64,000 bases of DNA from NCBI GenBank assembly GCA_030374765.1, contig JARGXX010000068.1, forward strand, positions 4,836,001-4,900,000, in the 5' to 3' direction. This document shows positions 1 through 10,360 of this stretch, piece by piece. The position numbers and the translations under genes were made by a program. The notes beneath the pieces are model-generated. The model made no database searches, was not told where the DNA came from, and saw nothing but the letters and a program-made list of their open reading frames with translations. The stretch is from Agarophyton chilense. Its lineage: Eukaryota; Rhodophyta; Florideophyceae; Gracilariales; Gracilariaceae. Position 1 is the first letter of the stretch. Each line of letters starts with the position of its first letter.

Positions 1-671
1 GCGCTCTTTGAATAACTCATGCGCTCCTCTGGCGGAATATGTAGCGCCTGCTGGTACCATAGATTAACAACATCGGATACAGATAAGTCCCAATGCATGT
101 CACGACACCTGTGACGAAGATAATTCGCCGCACGAGCTATTGCGCCAGAAAGCACACCTTTATTGCTCATTGAGAGTAGCCCGAACGATATGCCTTTCTT
201 TCTCGTTGCATAGGTTCGAGGGACGTGCACAAGGAGTTCTGGAAGTCCTCTGATTGCAAAATGTACGATGGGCAAATATGTCTCTTGGTGTCGCACTGTG
301 AAAAAGTGGCGCTCCGCTTCCGCGTTTTCGTGAAACAGTGCTCTGCGGGTGGCGCTCACTTCGTCTTGAACCACCTTATTAACATCCTCCAGCTCCTGAT
401 GCAGTCGATCTTGATTTGACCTTCTCTCTTTCTGCTTGTTGGTCACATGAAGTACAATTTCTGAGTATTCTTCCAGGAAGCGCACTAGCTTCCCATCCAG
501 TGAAATATCATATCGTCTAGCAAGCGATGAAACTTCCCTAGTGTGAATTATCTCCAGCCATCGATTTCCTCGCCGGCCATTTCGGTCGTCCATCGGTTGC
601 GTGACTGTGGTCGCCCAGAACAGTATTGATAAACCGCCCCAAAGGCCAAATTGTGCTTTCTCGAAGAACGC
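1..671 (-). CDS. Unidentified protein, partial; 3' end beyond the left edge
   Basis: A minus-strand frame is open from about 869 to the window edge with no stop. I do not recognise the product. The part I trust starts at 671, just after a good splice acceptor (a T-rich run then TTTGCAG), or at the in-frame ATG at 593 (MDDRNGRRGN). The visible protein has a short hydrophobic stretch (GLWGGLSILFWATTV), a charged helical, probably coiled-coil region (HQELEDVNKVVQDEV), and a compact downstream part containing LPIVHFAIRGLPELLVHVPR and WDLSVSDVVNLWYQQ. The length (at least 200 codons without a stop) and amino-acid mix look like real coding sequence. The open frame upstream of 671 includes a 17-base tandem repeat (GGGGTGGGATTGTCGTC twice) and is less convincing, so the first exon may lie further upstream. 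Confidence 0.55.
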
Positions 672-872
672 CTGCAAATGGGAAACAAAAAATGAGCCGT
701 CAATCGGCACGCGAGACCGAAACACAGCGGAACAGCTCCTGGCGAACGTGAATTTAAGCAATCCACCCTGACGACAATCCCACCCCGACGACAATCCCAC
801 CCCAGCATACGATTGTGTTTGTCGCAATCGTTCTACAAGGTTGGCAGCTTCGAATATGAGAATACATCGTCA

Positions 873-1724
873 CCATGACCTTCGTGGCTTCCCCAGATTT
901 TTCCAATCAAGGTGCAGCCTCATTTGCATTTTTTGATAATCATGCTCCTGTACATAAGTACGAAGGGTAATAGCAATCTACCCTTCTTAATTTCGGAAAG
1001 GTACAGTAGGTACGTCGTTTGTTGTACAAAGGCACTCAGTTATTCAAAGATGAGCGCGATGGTGTTTACCAACCTCTGGCGCCCAAAAGTGTACATGCGT
1101 GTCGTGAACGCCGAAAATATACCTTGTCTACTAGCATAGTGTTTTCAGTTCAGTGGATGTCGCTAAGAATTGGTTGTAGGTCACGAACTTCATCAGATCT
1201 ACGATTTCGAATTATGTGAGAAGCTGTCGCAGCCTACTACTTCAGACAAGTGTTTGGAGCAAAGAATGTCAATTTTTCTCACAGGCAAACCTAGGCTAGC
1301 GGTGTTCATTTTTGCTGATGTACACAGAACGGTGAAGAGTAAAGCGAAAGAACTTAAGCCTTACTCTTATTCGATGAACATATTCTTCAAGTATGAGGAC
1401 ACAAACGTTCTCTTCTCGAGTAGAATCAGATTCATTGAAAGTTTCGTATACAAAAGGTAGGAAACATATTAGAATCAGTTTCAACATCAGTAAATCGAGA
1501 ACGCTTCACGTGTGACCATGCACACAGAAAGCTCTCTTTCTGGTAGTCATTTGGTGGTAACCCTCTCACCATGGTTAACTTTTGAGAGTACGGATAAATA
1601 CAACACAACATTGCTTTCCTGGGGCACGCTTTTACGAAGGTAGATATCTATTCTCTGGCAAATTTTTGCCTCGGGTCAAAGGAACAGGCTGTGTTTTGTG
1701 CCTTTCTTGACATTTGCACTGCGA
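873..1724. other. Intergenic, nothing recognised
   Basis: About 850 bases of AT-rich sequence with only short overlapping frames in several directions. No domain, repeat or RNA gene is seen. It may contain an upstream exon of the gene to its left. Confidence 0.4.
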
Positions 1725-1976
1725 TTACATCCCCTCCCCGAGCTTTTTTGCGTGCATCAGGTAGGCAAAGTATACACCAAGCGCAACCAAGAACTTCGCG
1801 CTCTTTTCTGAAATCTCTGCAGTGACAAAACAGATTTCTTCAATGGAGATTTCGCACCCATGTAGAATTTTCACTGTTTCCGGGTAAACTGCCGAAGAAG
1901 AACTATCCAGGACACACCTTGGATCACATTTGACGTTGCCGAAACGCGATCGAACCAGTCGCCATATCTCGTACAT
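1725..1976 (-). CDS. Small hypothetical protein (83 aa)
   Basis: An ATG-started frame with a stop codon four codons upstream, so the start is fixed unless an intron intervenes. The product is not recognised. It begins MYEIWRLVRSRFG, has a central acidic part with three cysteines (CDPRC, LHGC), and a C-terminal helix rich in hydrophobic residues (KFLVALGVYFAYLMHAKKL) that could be membrane-associated. The composition is protein-like, but at this length chance cannot be excluded. It could also be the last exon of a longer gene on the same strand. It lies tail-to-head with zeta-COP, with about 300 featureless bases between them. Confidence 0.35.
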   Translation of the reverse strand: MYEIWRLVRSRFGNVKCDPRCVLDSSSSAVYPETVKILHGCEISIEEICFVTAEISEKSAKFLVALGVYFAYLMHAKKLGEGM

Positions 1977-2283
1977 ACCCCATAACTATTAAGTGTGAAA
2001 CGATATTTCGTAGTTCACGGTCCATTTCAGAACAAAGCAAGAACAAAAAACAGGGTTTTGCCATCAAACACTGCATTCCGAACGTCAAAGGCCGTTGGGA
2101 CTATTTCATTGGTACCGAAATACACAGCAAGCAAATTGCCTCTCTTTTGCATCGTTCTTGCCCTCTACTACGAAAAAAAAAGATTTCAAGTGTCAATAAA
2201 GTTATCACACTTTGCTTGCCTGTGCTGTCTTTGGCTCCCTATTTACACGATTTGTGGTAGCTGTGCCACACATGAAACTTTCT

Positions 2284-2847
2284 TTAGCTTAAGATTGATC
2301 GAGTGATCTGATCGCGAGCTGTCTGTAGAGCTTGCCCTAAAGTTTGTTCACCAAGGGGAACTTGAGATATAAAGCTTCCTCCTTGTTGCCCGGCTCGGGC
2401 CGCTAATTCAGCCGGCTCGCTCTCCATAATAACGCCTTCTTGATCTACAAGTTCATCTACCACCAGTAGAACAGTCTCCAAATTTTCCAGCACAGCTTCC
2501 TCATACACTTGTTCACGCATCGTCGTATTCAGTGTTTCGTCCAAAGACTGAAGTACTTCCGCCATGATTAGTTCATTTTCAAGACTACCACCGACAACAA
2601 ACATGAGAAGATCATCTGATTGCTTGTAGGCAACGACAAAGTTCTTAAACTCCATAACATCGACACCATCCGAAAGGTCTCCCATCGTTTGAGTCTTCTT
2701 CAGAAGGCTCATTTCAAATTCGCGCTGCGATTCTTGATCGTCCCAATGTATCCGATCGCAGAAGCGAGAACAAATTCGCTTTCCTTCGTGGTTAATTATA
2801 ATAACGGCCTTGACGAGCGGCTGCTCCACTCCTGAAAGTCCTTGCAT
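2284..2847 (-). CDS. Coatomer subunit zeta (zeta-COP)
   Basis: A 187-residue protein, the usual length for zeta-COP, the small longin-fold subunit of the COPI coat that pairs with gamma-COP in the F-subcomplex and drives retrograde Golgi-to-ER transport. Visible family features are the N-terminal strand VKAVIIINHEGKRICSRF, the longin core with FKNFVVAYKQSDDLLMFVVGG, the helix ENLETVLLVVDELVDQEGVI, and the characteristic C-terminal signature PLGEQTLGQALQTARDQI. It is intronless in this window and the ATG at 2847 fits the family start. It is divergently paired with COG2 across 585 bases, which is notable because the COG complex tethers COPI vesicles. Confidence 0.93.
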   Translation of the reverse strand: MQGLSGVEQPLVKAVIIINHEGKRICSRFCDRIHWDDQESQREFEMSLLKKTQTMGDLSDGVDVMEFKNFVVAYKQSDDLLMFVVGGSLENELIMAEVLQSLDETLNTTMREQVYEEAVLENLETVLLVVDELVDQEGVIMESEPAELAARAGQQGGSFISQVPLGEQTLGQALQTARDQITRSILS

Positions 2848-3432
2848 TGGAGTAATGTAGCGTGAAGGGCGCGAAGGGGGGTTTGGATGGAGCTTCTCGC
2901 GGGTACGAAGAAAATTACGTCAATTCAGCTGTACCGTGATTCCTACCTGGGAGGAGGGTGAAAGCTTTTGATGGTGGGGGAAGAGTGCGGTTGCGCGATG
3001 AGGAGAGAGAATGAACAACAGACGATTCTCCAGGTAGCTATCGCGCCCAGTTCCTCCCTTAACTTAGCCGCTTTGGTACAGAACTTTGGTCCAAGACTGA
3101 GCAAAAGAAATGATTCTGATGTCAGCAATTATTTGCAAACCTTTCCAATTTGTGTGAGTGGATTGTATGCACAGTATTACACAAACAATGAAACAAAGAG
3201 TAGGATAGCCCTTCGGTGCTTAGAATGACTGCTGTTTGATGTGAGGACCGGGGGTTCCGGTTCAGGACCTATACTGTCAGCTATCATGAGGTGATGGACC
3301 AATTCTTCGACTTCGAAAATACCCAAGCACGACCCTTCCGACAAGGACCACATTCACAACACAGTTAAGATCACAAGATTTCTGTAATAAGTTCTCAGGT
3401 CTGGGACTGCTACATTTTAACTATTGAATAGG
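2848..3432. promoter_or_regulatory. Shared divergent promoter region of zeta-COP and COG2
   Basis: A 585-base interval between the two divergent start codons. It must hold both promoters and 5' UTRs. It contains a purine-rich stretch near 2860-3010, but I see no motif I would name. Inference from gene layout only. Confidence 0.5.
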
Positions 3433-5649
3433 ATGAGAACAACTCTTTCAAACACCAAAACGCTTTCGTTCGATCCGAGCGTTTTGTCGTCTGCAGACTT
3501 CAACGCGCAGAAGTTCGTCGCTGAGCTTCGCGTACATGTTCCATTGCGCATTCTTCGCGATGATTTACGAACCCACACCGTTGTTCTGCAATCTCAAATC
3601 GTAACTAATCTACAAACAGATTTCCACACTTTTAGCACCCTTGGTGAAACAATTGATGATGCAAAAGCTCTTTGCCATGCAACAAGCCCGCCTTTGAAAA
3701 GACTTCAGGGCACCTTGAAAGAACTCTTCAATGATCTCGACGATCATATCAACACACTGGAGAGCACTTTAACCTATCGAAGGTATTTGAATGGAAGGAT
3801 ATCTGCTCTGCAAACGCTTGTCTACGCAAATGATTTACTGCACAAGTGTGAAAGGCTACTTAATGAATATCGTACATTGACGGATCGGACCACACCGGAG
3901 GCTTTACGCGTCATGGAAAGAATCGCCACGGAAACAGCGCAACTAAATTTTACGCTGAACAGGGCTGTGAAAGGTGCCTTCCTGAAAAGCCTCACCCTGC
4001 GGATCGGCAATGTGCGCAGAAAAGTCAATAGCTGCCTGGATGCATGGCTTCGACGATCTCTACATTCTGCGGAGCATTCTGGGGCCGATCTTCCAAGGGT
4101 TCTCCGTATGTATGCTTCAGCGGGAATTGCAGGTCAAGCAGAAGATTTCTTCCGGCGAGAAGTGGTTCAACCTTTCACGTCCGCACGGGTGCGGATGACT
4201 CCCATGTTAAAAAAGGCAGAGTCTAGCATGAATCCGACAGCAGTAACAGCTGCCCATGCTCTCGCAGCGCTTTACGAAGAAATCGTACAATTCCTCGGTG
4301 AGAAAGTTTTGCCGATTGTGACATTGTGTGAATCAGAAGAACGACTGAGGGGAAAACTTGATTTTGTGGGTAATGCGGTATGGCCCCAGATCCAAAGCGC
4401 AATTGCAATGAATATGGCGACCGCATTCTCGCCGGGAATCCCAAACATCTTCCACAAGAGCTTTATGGCTGGCAGCCAGATTTACTATGCACTTGAAGCC
4501 TCAGTCACGAATGAGGATTTTAAGAATCGATTGCGGTCTTCAAGAGCCACTGTCGACTTTTGGAAGCACTGGAACCTTCCGGTGTACTTTCAGCTAAGAT
4601 TTCAAGAGATCACGAGCCGCTTTGATCAACACCTCAACATGGGCCCTGTATCATGTACAACATCACCTCTTGAAGTTGGGGATTGGAATAGTTTGACCTC
4701 TAAACTGCTACATATAGAATGCTATCAAGCAACACCGAGTGCCAGTCTTGTCGCTTGCCTAGAAAGATGTTGGTCAGAAGACGTGTTCCACACGGCTTTG
4801 ACACACCGTTTTTTACGACTTTCGCTGCAATTATTAGCGAGGTACTGCACATGGGTAAGAACAGGATTAGCTGGGGAATGGTCAAATCCAGACGCACTAC
4901 CTAAAGGCGCAGCTAGAGTTTATAAGGATGTAACAGCTTTTTTGAATCGCGTTCCTTCCGAACTTTCTTCCATTGTCCGTTCAAGGGGAGCATCGTTCCC
5001 CGCTGAACTTCTTGATAACATTGAAGCTTCTTTCAATGTTGCCGTGGGCAAATTTTCCTCCTTACTTCCAGAGCTTATCACCTCAATTTCAAATTATTTG
5101 GGGCGAAGCTGCGTGGAAAACCTCCAGCCATTGCGGGGTATTCTGGCTACCTACCGAATGTCTTCTAAACAAATCCCCACCACGCACTCCACATTTGTGC
5201 CGAAAATATTGAGACCGCTGAAGTCTTTCGTAAAAGAATATGACGACACTTTTCCAATACAGGAACGCGTTGCATTAGCAACTGGTGTCGTTGAACAAAC
5301 AGCTGAAGAATATCGGAAAATGGCTACCGACCTACTACAGCGGAACAAAAGTAGCGAAGCAACCCTACGAAGACTAAATATCGGCCGGAGTGGCGCGCTC
5401 TCTGGAACTAATTCTAATACGACCGGCGTAATTGAGAAGATATCCACACAGCTGTATCTAGATGTGCAAAAGTTTGCTGAAGAAGCAGCTGCCCTTGGAG
5501 TGGTCGTAGACGACTCAGTGTCCATTGTCATGCTAATGGAAAGTGTACGAAAAGAAGGAACAAAGTCAGGCGATCAGTCGGACATGAGAGCACTGCCAGA
5601 TCCCGCGACCTCAGTGAAATCTATGCCAGAAATCAATTCATCTTCGTAA
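3433..5649 (+). CDS. Conserved oligomeric Golgi complex subunit 2 (COG2)
   Basis: A 738-residue protein, the same length class as animal and plant COG2, a lobe A subunit of the hetero-octameric COG tether that acts in intra-Golgi retrograde traffic. The N-terminal region (about 12-110) carries the COG2 pattern: FDPSVLSSADFNAQKFVAEL, then PLRILRDDL, then the helix with VTNLQTDFHTF and a heptad-rich coiled coil. The remainder is helical and low in recognisable motifs, as in other CATCHR-family tethers. The tail (about 650-738) is rich in Ser, Thr and Asp and probably flexible. I chose the ATG at 3433; it is preceded by in-frame TTG AAT AGG. The gene is a single exon. COG5 was considered, but the N-terminal RDDL block fits COG2 better. 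Confidence 0.85.
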   Translation: MRTTLSNTKTLSFDPSVLSSADFNAQKFVAELRVHVPLRILRDDLRTHTVVLQSQIVTNLQTDFHTFSTLGETIDDAKALCHATSPPLKRLQGTLKELFNDLDDHINTLESTLTYRRYLNGRISALQTLVYANDLLHKCERLLNEYRTLTDRTTPEALRVMERIATETAQLNFTLNRAVKGAFLKSLTLRIGNVRRKVNSCLDAWLRRSLHSAEHSGADLPRVLRMYASAGIAGQAEDFFRREVVQPFTSARVRMTPMLKKAESSMNPTAVTAAHALAALYEEIVQFLGEKVLPIVTLCESEERLRGKLDFVGNAVWPQIQSAIAMNMATAFSPGIPNIFHKSFMAGSQIYYALEASVTNEDFKNRLRSSRATVDFWKHWNLPVYFQLRFQEITSRFDQHLNMGPVSCTTSPLEVGDWNSLTSKLLHIECYQATPSASLVACLERCWSEDVFHTALTHRFLRLSLQLLARYCTWVRTGLAGEWSNPDALPKGAARVYKDVTAFLNRVPSELSSIVRSRGASFPAELLDNIEASFNVAVGKFSSLLPELITSISNYLGRSCVENLQPLRGILATYRMSSKQIPTTHSTFVPKILRPLKSFVKEYDDTFPIQERVALATGVVEQTAEEYRKMATDLLQRNKSSEATLRRLNIGRSGALSGTNSNTTGVIEKISTQLYLDVQKFAEEAAALGVVVDDSVSIVMLMESVRKEGTKSGDQSDMRALPDPATSVKSMPEINSSS

Positions 5650-7486
5650 ATCGAAATTCAATAGTTAGAACTTGTGCCCGGAATGTCAGGAAGGATCCAA
5701 AGCAAGTATTCTCGTTCAGTGTAGACCAATTCGAGAATCCTTCGTTTGTGACATCACAGGAAATTTACAATGTGATGCCCTAACAATGTGCTCTCATGTT
5801 TTTTTGTTTATTTCGTGTAGTTTCGCTGCCCGTGCTCGAAGTAACAACTTCAACTTTTATGCTTTTTGTCCATTTCAATCAAATCAGACGAATTGACAGA
5901 CACAAACGCACGAAGGGTACACCCAAACAGACTCACCAAAAAGCAAGTATTGTACCTTAGCTATGATGGGTACAACGATTATCTTCCCCGGAGTGTGAAT
6001 TTAGAGATGCTTAATGTAAAGCAATATTTTCTGGATTGCTAGAAAGAACCTTAAGATGTCTCAGCCTGAGAGTCGAATCAGGTTTTATTCAAGGAAATGC
6101 CATTCTGAATGACATTTCCTTGAATCAAACATAATCCGACTACGATTCGTTCACGAAAAAACCATCATATGCCTTTTTTGCACTGATGCGATTCCAAGAT
6201 AGTATCGATAGTTGAATGAAGACATTTGAGAGTGATTGGTCGATTGTATTGTGGTGACCTCGGGTTGTATCACAATCGCGATTGCCATGCATTTTTTCTT
6301 GCAATGCCAACGCAATTACGCAGTGTGCCACTTACGTCTTTAAAGATTGGAAAAGGCAATTGCCCTCCTGTCGTTTTGGTATAGTAAGAACGACAAACTA
6401 CAAGAAAACAAAAGAAAACAGCGGCAAACCTCGCAAACCACGGATAAACTCCTAGAACATAGAGCCATCCCATCCCCATTAGATACATCCTTCATCCCAA
6501 ACCCGAAGACGCGAGCATCTGGCTAAGAGCCAGCTCTTGACTTGCTATCAGCATCAACATTACCACAGTAGCATTTTGAATTCAAGACCTAGACTGTGGA
6601 TTCTCCTCTCATCAAGATTGCCACGAAACTAAAAATCTCGTGACCATCGCTAACGCAGTTGTCTCTGCAACCCTGGAAAAAGAAATCTCTAGTCAATGCA
6701 CTCAAACTACGGGGCATTGTGTCAAAAGAATAAAACCAGAAGTCCTGCATGCCGCAGGTTTGCACTCCTATACGTCGCCCGGTCCGTGCCGAGCTACTTT
6801 TCTCTTTACCAGAGTCACAAAGTTAGTTTCAGTAGTGCTGGTCTGGGAAGGTGGTCGACCAGCGGCATTTCAGTAGCCAGACCAGCTTCGTAGCACCGAA
6901 TTTTTAGCCAATGTAAATGAACGTTTTTCAGACATTCTTCTTTTCCGATTCATGTTTTTGTTTCCAGAAATGGCTTCTCTCGTTCATCCCCTTTGTCGAA
7001 TGCGCTGGTTAAGCACCTAGTGCTTGCCATAACTCCCTGCGAGAGTGTTTTACTTTGTACGAGAAATTGGGGTTTGATTTCGTCATAAACGAAGACGGTC
7101 GGCGCTGTATGGAGAGCGTTGCATAATGCTTGGAGTAATAAACTCCAGTGTACTTCAGCCTTTGATACGATGCATTAAACCATAACACTCTTGCGGCGAT
7201 CTCGCACTAATCTCAGAGACCAGCCTTAATCAGATCATTTCTGGCATTCTCGATACTTACTCTCTTCTGTGTTGAAGTGAAATGAACTGGGTCTCGAGCC
7301 ATAGAAATAAAAAAAGGCCTTTCTGTTCGCCATCGTTCCGAAATTTTCGGTCCAAGAGAACGGAAAAGAAAAGCCCGCATTAAACTCGTTTGTTATCATG
7401 ACGCAAGAGTCTTTCGCGCACCCTGCCACGCGTAAACCAAATCTAAACACCTAGTCTGCACTTTTCATCTCCTAGTTGGATTCCGA
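5650..7486. other. Intergenic stretch, no convincing gene
   Basis: Only short frames (under 80 codons) on both strands, without recognisable content. A minus-strand frame at 6270-6488 starts with a hydrophobic segment (FAAVFFCFLVVC) but has no support as a gene. The one structured item is a hairpin at 6087-6125. Confidence 0.4.
6087..6125. repeat. Perfect 13-bp inverted repeat (hairpin)
   Basis: ATTCAAGGAAATG at 6087-6099 and its exact reverse complement CATTTCCTTGAAT at 6113-6125 are separated by 13 bases, and four further outer pairs form after one mismatch. It lies about 440 bases downstream of the COG2 stop. It may be a 3' end structure, a transcription factor palindrome, or the remnant of a small transposon. 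Confidence 0.6.
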
Positions 7487-8003
7487 ATGGGGCAAATATT
7501 CAGCTCAATAGCAAATCCATTCCCGAAATCAGAGTGTCTCGGGCGGGAAAATGAACATCATGAATCAGGTACGAGTTTGTCGACGAGTACAAAACGCGCC
7601 ACATCGGTTCTAAAGAAAAAGATTCGAAAACGAAAGGTTTCGCATACATCGCGATCGTTGCCCGTACATCTCTATGATCGGCCGGGCAGGACTGTCGAAC
7701 GACTCTGCAAATCCATGATAGGAGAGACTGTTCAAGTGTTCTGGCCAGAAATTAACTGTTGGTAAGTAGAACATGAGTTGCTGCCGTGTGTTGGGTGTGA
7801 TGGATAACATTTCCTTAATCTAACTTCATTGCAGGGTTGATGGCGAAATAATCGCGTACGCAAACAAAAGGTTGGAAACAGACAATGCTGGAATGCATAA
7901 CATTCAGTATGGGGATGGTATAAAAGAGTGGAGAAAGTTAACGAAATTTCGTGTGCTGATGCAAGAAGGTGAATCAAACAGTGAATTATCGGTTTCGTCA
8001 TAA
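7487..8003 (+). CDS. Tudor-like (Agenet/PDS5-type) domain protein, two exons
   Basis: Exon 1 is 7487-7761 and exon 2 is 7835-8003; a 73-base intron begins GTAAGT and ends TTGCAG, and splicing joins a Trp codon (TG|G) to give a 147-residue protein. The spliced product has an N-terminal basic region (KKKIRKRKVSHTSR, residues about 43-57, a likely nuclear signal). A small beta-barrel domain follows (about 76-130) containing GETVQVFWPEINCWVDGEI, then IQYGDGIKEWRKL. This is the pattern of plant Tudor/Agenet and PDS5-type modules (V.VWWP....W..G.V......H.V.Y.DGD.E.L), which bind methylated histone tails or DNA-associated partners. It is likely nuclear. The exact family and ligand are not known. The domain is only complete after splicing, which supports the intron. 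Confidence 0.6.
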
Positions 8004-8049
8004 AGTTCTGAATTAAGACCAATGCGAAATGCCAAACGTGCCACCTAGT

Positions 8050-8525
8050 AGCATGCCACGGAAGCGCGCAAAGCTATCGAGGTTCAATCATGCGATGACA
8101 ATCAATAGTTCCGGAAATGCAGCCCCAGCCGGCTTGCAGATAGCACTGAGATATTCTCAAATCGGGAAACAGCGAAAGAACTCTTCTCATTGAGAACTAA
8201 CCCGTGACCCTCACCCTACGTACAGATCGCATGGTAGCCGCGAGAGGAAATTCAGAGGGAAATGGAAGAGTGGTTTGGGCGACTTTTGTTGATGGTGGAG
8301 AAACGGATGAAGCACTATGTACGGGCCTTTAACAGGTTAGACTTGCCTAGCTAATAGTATTACAGATTTGTGCACTGCGGTGGCTCAGTAGAGCAAGATG
8401 GTTCGCAGGAACTGAGCAACACAACAATGGGCCTTTCTGAAGAGGCCAGGGCAGTTGGTAAACGGCAGGGAAAGAGGTACACGAAAAGGAAACGAATAGA
8501 ACAAAATGACTTGCGAAGAGCCAGT
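8050..8525 (+). CDS. Possible second Tudor-like gene, exon fragments
   Basis: Immediately downstream of the Tudor-like gene are three plus-strand open pieces. 8054-8194 encodes a basic leader (MPRKRAKLSRFNH). About 8226-8340, after an acceptor-like TACAG, encodes GRVVWATFVDGGETDEAL, which looks like the last strands of a second Tudor barrel. 8367-8525, after ATTACAG, encodes a Lys/Arg-rich tail (GKRQGKRYTKRKRIEQN). I could not find splice junctions that keep all three in one frame, so this may be a degraded duplicate or a misread gene. Confidence 0.25.
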
Positions 8526-8676
8526 TGAAGCCAGTTGGATATCGATGAGTGTAATAGAAAAAAGAAAATGCCGTCGCTCAGGCACAGAGGACGGGCGAAG
8601 GCTATACGTGGCGCAAAGCAGCAATAGAGACGAGGGGTATAATCGGAGGTGCTAGCGCAAACGATGCACGAAGACT

Positions 8677-9369
8677 TCAAGCCGAGTAGCGAGATAAAGT
8701 TTGAATTGTTTGCTGTTGGTGCTTCACAGTTGCGAGCAGGCGAGCACAAGTGGAGTTGGAGTGACTAAGCTCGGACTTGAGCTGGTCGATAGCGGTGTCA
8801 GGATCTGAGCTGAGAGAGATTGATTGAGGAGACACGGCGGTGAGCTTGTCAGAGAGAGAACAGACGGTGTCGACGTTAGTGAGTGTGGCGCCAGCCAGAT
8901 CTTTCGTAGCAGCGTGTTGTAGGTGCGCCGCCTTGGGGGTGGGAGCGGACTGAGCAGACGGTAAGGCGCCATCTGCCGGACACGACGCAGTAGGCTGCAA
9001 AACAGCAAGCACGTCAGGGGCGGTGACAGCAGCGTCAGCCATAGCCAGACAATGCCAGGTGAGCGAGACCATCGGGGACGGGGAAGGGATGCGCGCCACA
9101 GAGCGGAGCTGCGCATCAAAGTAGTGCGTGCGCAGCTTGTTGAGCGGCAAGGAGGAGGAAGGCTGCTGACGCAACTTGTTCAGCTGTTCCGCGAGCTGAT
9201 CAGCGCGCGCGCTCTCGGTTTGGCGAAGCACCTTCTCACTTTGATACAGACGCAGCGCGTTGAGACGCTTGGAGTGGAGGTCAGCCAGTTGCATCTGCAG
9301 CGCACGCAGCTCGGCGTTGGCGGCGACAGCGACGGCAGAGCGACGCTTCGACGACGGCGTAGGCGACAT
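8677..9369 (-). CDS. Hypothetical coiled-coil protein (about 230 aa)
   Basis: A GC-rich minus-strand frame starting MSPTPSSKRRSAVAV. Residues about 18-70 form a strongly heptad-like helix (ELRALQMQLADLHSKRLNAL, then ADQLAEQLNKLRQQ). Residues about 180-225 form a second helical segment (DTAIDQLKSELSHSNSTCAR, then HQQQTIQTLSRYSA). The middle is Ala/Pro/Thr-rich and probably disordered. The family is not recognised. Long opposite-strand frames exist here because of the high GC content, but the periodic Leu/Gln pattern favours the minus strand. A spliced version lacking part of the middle is possible. Confidence 0.5.
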   Translation of the reverse strand: MSPTPSSKRRSAVAVAANAELRALQMQLADLHSKRLNALRLYQSEKVLRQTESARADQLAEQLNKLRQQPSSSLPLNKLRTHYFDAQLRSVARIPSPSPMVSLTWHCLAMADAAVTAPDVLAVLQPTASCPADGALPSAQSAPTPKAAHLQHAATKDLAGATLTNVDTVCSLSDKLTAVSPQSISLSSDPDTAIDQLKSELSHSNSTCARLLATVKHQQQTIQTLSRYSA

Positions 9370-10267
9370 AGGGAAGGGAGGAGTGAGTGGGGAGGGCAGG
9401 CGCTATCGACGGTGGGGGGGATCGCGTGCGCGCAGGCGAGCGGAGAATCCAAGCATGTGAGTTGGCGGCGACGACTGAATGACCAGCAGTATCGCTCTCG
9501 GGAGCTGTCGCTCTCGCGGCCGCGAGCGTGTCGCCCACAACCCTGCGAGCTGCGCCAATCAGGGGCCGAAAGGCGCCAGCTTCCATTCGCTATGTTCGCG
9601 TTATGCGCTGCTTATTCAGCTCAGCCGCCTCCGCTCACACACGTTGCCACTTGCTGCGCAATGAGCACCGGCTGTCATCACGCAAAAGGTGTACACATAG
9701 CATAGATAGAATACACACAGATAAAGAGAGACGGCGAAAGGCCAAAATACACGACGTCTGGTATGTATGAAATAGACTAGCTGTACACCAATTAAAATTC
9801 TGGCCGCATTTCAGATACCGTACAATGCGCCGTGGCCCCCAACTCGGAATCTCTCTGAGCTAGCATGGCGCTCTTTGCGCATGTGCGTATCACGCCAATC
9901 ACACATCGTCCATATCGTCCTATCTCCCTCCTCGTCCGGCCGCAACTCGAGCCCCCTTCCCCAAATCACCTCGCGCCAAGTCCTCAGAATGTCGAAGAAA
10001 AAAAGAGCGCGACATTTGAACCTGAGATGCAAGGATGACTAGCAAACTGGAGCGTTTATTACATCCAGATGATTGAGCACGAATCGTTGCTTCTCAGCTC
10101 ACCTCAATCCTGCTCTATATGGCTTCAATCGTATGCGCAGGCTTTCTGAGCGATAAAACAGATGCGAAGAGTTTCAGTAGCGCTCAAAAAAGCTCTTTCT
10201 ATGGATGTGATACATGTACAAAGATCCCAAGCTGATTCATCTCTTTACTGTGTAGGTACTTTTCGAG
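9370..10267. other. GC-rich upstream region and spacer
   Basis: The first 300 bases are GC-rich and likely hold the promoter and 5' UTR of the coiled-coil gene. The rest shows no feature I can support. Confidence 0.35.
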
Positions 10268-10360
10268 CAAAAAGCAGATGCGCAAGCGACAAAATAGATG
10301 TGCTAGCGACAAAATAGATGCAATAGTGACATAAAAGATTCGCGATCGACATTACAGATG
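10268..10360. repeat. Minisatellite, about 20-base unit
   Basis: Four to five diverged tandem copies of a unit like GACAAAATAGATGTGCTAGC run from about 10268 to 10360; two adjacent copies share an exact 13-base GACAAAATAGATG core. A related copy lies upstream near 10150 (GATAAAACAGATGCGAAGAG). It sits just outside the MULE remnant. Confidence 0.6.

Noticed and set aside
3433-5649. COG5 as the identity of the 738-residue tether
   Set aside because: The N-terminal FDPSVL...PLRILRDDL pattern and the length match COG2 better than COG5.
9052-9705. 217-codon plus-strand frame over the coiled-coil gene
   Set aside because: It is the opposite strand of a GC-rich gene; its Arg/Gly-rich content is what the complement of Ala/Leu/Gln codons produces.
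10268-10360. CRISPR-like look of the 20-base repeats
   Set aside because: Units are directly tandem without unique spacers and the genome is eukaryotic; this is a minisatellite.
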